Shown: piece by piece, positions 7,164 to 8,140 of the stretch
Numbering within the stretch: position 1 is the first letter of the stretch
Layout of the letters: each line of letters starts with the position of its first letter
Assembly: GCA_937138955.1 (NCBI GenBank)
Contig: CAKZPJ010000060.1
Location: forward strand, 1 to 8,140
Reading direction: 5' to 3'
DNA length: 8,140 bases
DNA from: an uncultured Flammeovirgaceae bacterium
GTDB lineage: Bacteria > Bacteroidota > Bacteroidia > Cytophagales > Cyclobacteriaceae
The notes under the pieces: generated by a model
The model's input: only the letters and a program-made list of their open reading frames with translations
Told to the model about the DNA's origin: nothing
Database searches by the model: none
Made by a program: the position numbers and the translations under genes

Positions 7164-7218
7164 TGATCTCGAGCTAAGACTGCACTAAGCGCGAAACTAA
7201 AGTGTTTTAGCACCCTAA
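7131..7218. repeat. 10-bp perfect inverted repeat (TTAGGGTGCT / AGCACCCTAA)
   Basis: TTAGGGTGCT at 7131-7140 is repeated in inverted orientation as AGCACCCTAA at 7209-7218, with 68 bp between the arms. Allowing one mismatch extends it to 13 bp (GTGTTAGGGTGCT at 7128-7140 and AGCACCCTAAAAC at 7209-7221). The left arm is also the second unit of the 23-bp-period repeat. The interior has no open reading frame worth calling. Confidence 0.6.
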
Positions 7219-7232
7219 AACTATAACACTTT
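7199..7232. repeat. 8-bp perfect dyad AAAGTGTT / AACACTTT
   Basis: AAAGTGTT at 7199-7206 pairs with AACACTTT at 7225-7232 across an 18-nt loop. The loop contains the inverted AGCACCCTAA copy. As RNA this is a possible but AT-rich hairpin; as DNA it could be an operator for either divergent gene. Confidence 0.5.
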
Positions 7233-7245
7233 CCCAAGCTGGTGC

Positions 7246-7266
7246 GTAAGCAACAATGTTACTTAC
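7246..7266. promoter_or_regulatory. 21-bp dyad just upstream of the lipoprotein start codon
   Basis: GTAAG (7246-7250) pairs with CTTAC (7262-7266). After one mismatch, AAC (7252-7254) pairs with GTT (7258-7260) around a 3-nt loop. It ends 6 bp before the ATG at 7273, where a ribosome-binding region would be. It could be an operator or a leader hairpin that affects translation. No Shine-Dalgarno sequence is present. Confidence 0.4.
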
Positions 7267-7272
7267 ACCGCT

Positions 7273-8043
7273 ATGCACTATCTACCTGCTTTTCTATCCT
7301 GCGCCTTTATAGTTTTCGGTTTAGCCTGTCAGCCCAAATCTGACCCCAAAAAAATTATCGCGAATGCTATTGAGGCTCACGGAGGTCAAGATTACGATGG
7401 TAAGCACATTTCCTTCTCATTTCGTGATCGTGATTATGATGTGTACCTCAACAGTGGACAGTTTACCTACGAACGAATGTGGGAAGATTCTATTGGCAAT
7501 GTGCACGACGTACTGACCAACGAAGGGTTTACCCGAAAAGTGAACGGGAAAGAGATGGTTTTGTCGGCGGAAGATGAAACGATCTACACAAATTCGCTAA
7601 ACTCAGTAGTTTACTTTGCGTTGCTACCCCAACCGCTTACTGACCCAGCAGTGAACGCGACGTATCTGGGAGCCGATACAATTAATTCGGAACAGTACTA
7701 CAAAGTGCGGGTAACCTTCGACCAAGCCGGGGGCGGAACTGATTTTGATGATGTGTTCGTTTACTGGTTTCATCAGGATAAGCATACGAGGGACTATCTC
7801 GCCTACGAGTTTCACGTGAACGGCGGAGGAACTCGCTTTCGCGAAGCCTATAACGTTCGGGAAGTCAACGGCCTTCGTTTTGCTGACTTTATTAATTATA
7901 CCGACACGTTACATCAGTTCCCTTTGGAAGAGTACAATATCCAGTTTACCAGCCAGCAAGTGCAAGAACTATCTCGCATTGACTTAGAGAATGTGCAGGT
8001 GGAGGTAATTGAGCAGTCGGCTATTGCCACCGGACAGAACTAA
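7273..8043 (+). CDS. Putative DUF6503-like lipoprotein
   Basis: The 256-residue protein starts with a hydrophobic segment (residues 4-18) ending in GLAC at Cys19, a relaxed lipobox, followed by QPKSDPKK. It is probably a lipid-anchored envelope protein. The mature part opens with KIIANAIEAHGG (27-38), a start I associate with DUF6503 and other LolA/LppX-like proteins of Bacteroidota. It then runs through short beta-rich segments such as HISFSFRDRDYDVYL, YYKVRVTFDQ and DVFVYWFHQDKHTRDYLAYEF. No catalytic motif is visible and the biochemical function is unknown. A half-barrel that binds a hydrophobic ligand is an inference from the fold family. The ATG at 7273 fits the signal peptide well. The gene is divergent from the polyprenyl synthase, with a repeat-rich spacer. 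Confidence 0.8.
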   Translation: MHYLPAFLSCAFIVFGLACQPKSDPKKIIANAIEAHGGQDYDGKHISFSFRDRDYDVYLNSGQFTYERMWEDSIGNVHDVLTNEGFTRKVNGKEMVLSAEDETIYTNSLNSVVYFALLPQPLTDPAVNATYLGADTINSEQYYKVRVTFDQAGGGTDFDDVFVYWFHQDKHTRDYLAYEFHVNGGGTRFREAYNVREVNGLRFADFINYTDTLHQFPLEEYNIQFTSQQVQELSRIDLENVQVEVIEQSAIATGQN

Positions 8044-8068
8044 GAAGCTGTTTAAGTTAACTCTTCTT
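8042..8068. terminator. Weak hairpin after the lipoprotein gene
   Basis: AAGAAG (8042-8047, overlapping the stop codon) pairs with CTTCTT (8063-8068), with an inner GTT/AAC pairing at 8050-8052 and 8059-8061. It is followed by GTTTCTT rather than a clean T run. It lies where a terminator between convergent genes would be expected, but it is AT-rich and unstable. Confidence 0.25.
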
Positions 8069-8073
8069 GTTTC

Positions 8074-8139
8074 TTAGGAATCTTTATTCCGCCACTCGTC
8101 GGCTTTTTTTCGCACCGTAGCGTAGGCTACGCCACTCAA
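8074..8139 (-). CDS. Possible C-terminal tail of an unidentified minus-strand gene
   Basis: Reading the minus strand from the right edge gives 21 residues (LSGVAYATVRKKADEWRNKD and a final S) before a TAA complementary to 8074-8076. A convergent gene end here would be natural. A second frame is also open from the edge for 18 residues (FEWRSLRYGAKK onward) to a TAA at 8084-8086, so the choice of frame is uncertain. I do not recognise the product. Confidence 0.3.
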   Translation of the reverse strand: MSGVAYATVRKKADEWRNKDS

Positions 8140-8140
8140 A

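Noticed and set aside
8088..8110. Intrinsic terminator with the T7 run at 8104-8110
   Set aside because: Only a 3-bp GCC/GGC stem can be formed before the T run, and the T run reads as Lys codons in the possible minus-strand gene.

Overview
The window looks like a chromosomal segment of a Bacteroidota bacterium, most likely of the order Cytophagales. This is inferred from protein family resemblance (an M1 peptidase, a long-chain polyprenyl synthase and a DUF6503-like lipoprotein of the types common in that group). AT-rich leaders without a Shine-Dalgarno sequence in front of every start codon point the same way. No rRNA, tRNA, CRISPR array or complete mobile element is visible.

Layout: (i) 1-300, minus strand: the N-terminus of a secreted M1-family metallopeptidase running off the left edge. 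(ii) 301-428: a short divergent promoter region. (iii) 429-4937, plus strand: a compact four-gene red/far-red light-sensing operon. It encodes a heme oxygenase (biliverdin synthesis), a bacteriophytochrome histidine kinase, a single-domain Rcp1-type response regulator, and a REC-histidine kinase. Gaps are 19, 4 and 10 nt. (iv) 4948-6034, minus strand: an alginate-lyase-like gene broken by a one-base frameshift and an in-frame TGA. (v) 6047-7018, minus strand: a polyprenyl diphosphate synthase, 12 nt upstream of the broken lyase and probably co-transcribed with it. (vi) 7019-7272: a divergent intergenic region with three direct repeats at an exact 23-bp period, an inverted copy and two further dyads. 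(vii) 7273-8043, plus strand: a DUF6503-like lipoprotein. (viii) 8044-8140: a convergent 3' region with the possible tail of another minus-strand gene.

How the genes work together: the heme oxygenase makes biliverdin, which the phytochrome binds through Cys17. The phytochrome's HisKA/HATPase module can then signal to Asp62 of the small regulator and perhaps to Asp57 of the REC-kinase. No DNA-binding output domain is present, so the final output lies elsewhere.

The most unusual observation is at the two gene junctions of the signalling operon. bphP ends in a run of 8 C and the regulator ends in a run of 6 C. At each site, loss of one C, or a +1 ribosomal slip at CCC-C, joins the gene in frame to the next one with no stop codon between. 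The layout would therefore permit phytochrome-REC and REC-REC-kinase fusions, or one four-module protein. This could be real slippage, phase variation, a recent gene split, homopolymer miscalling or chance.
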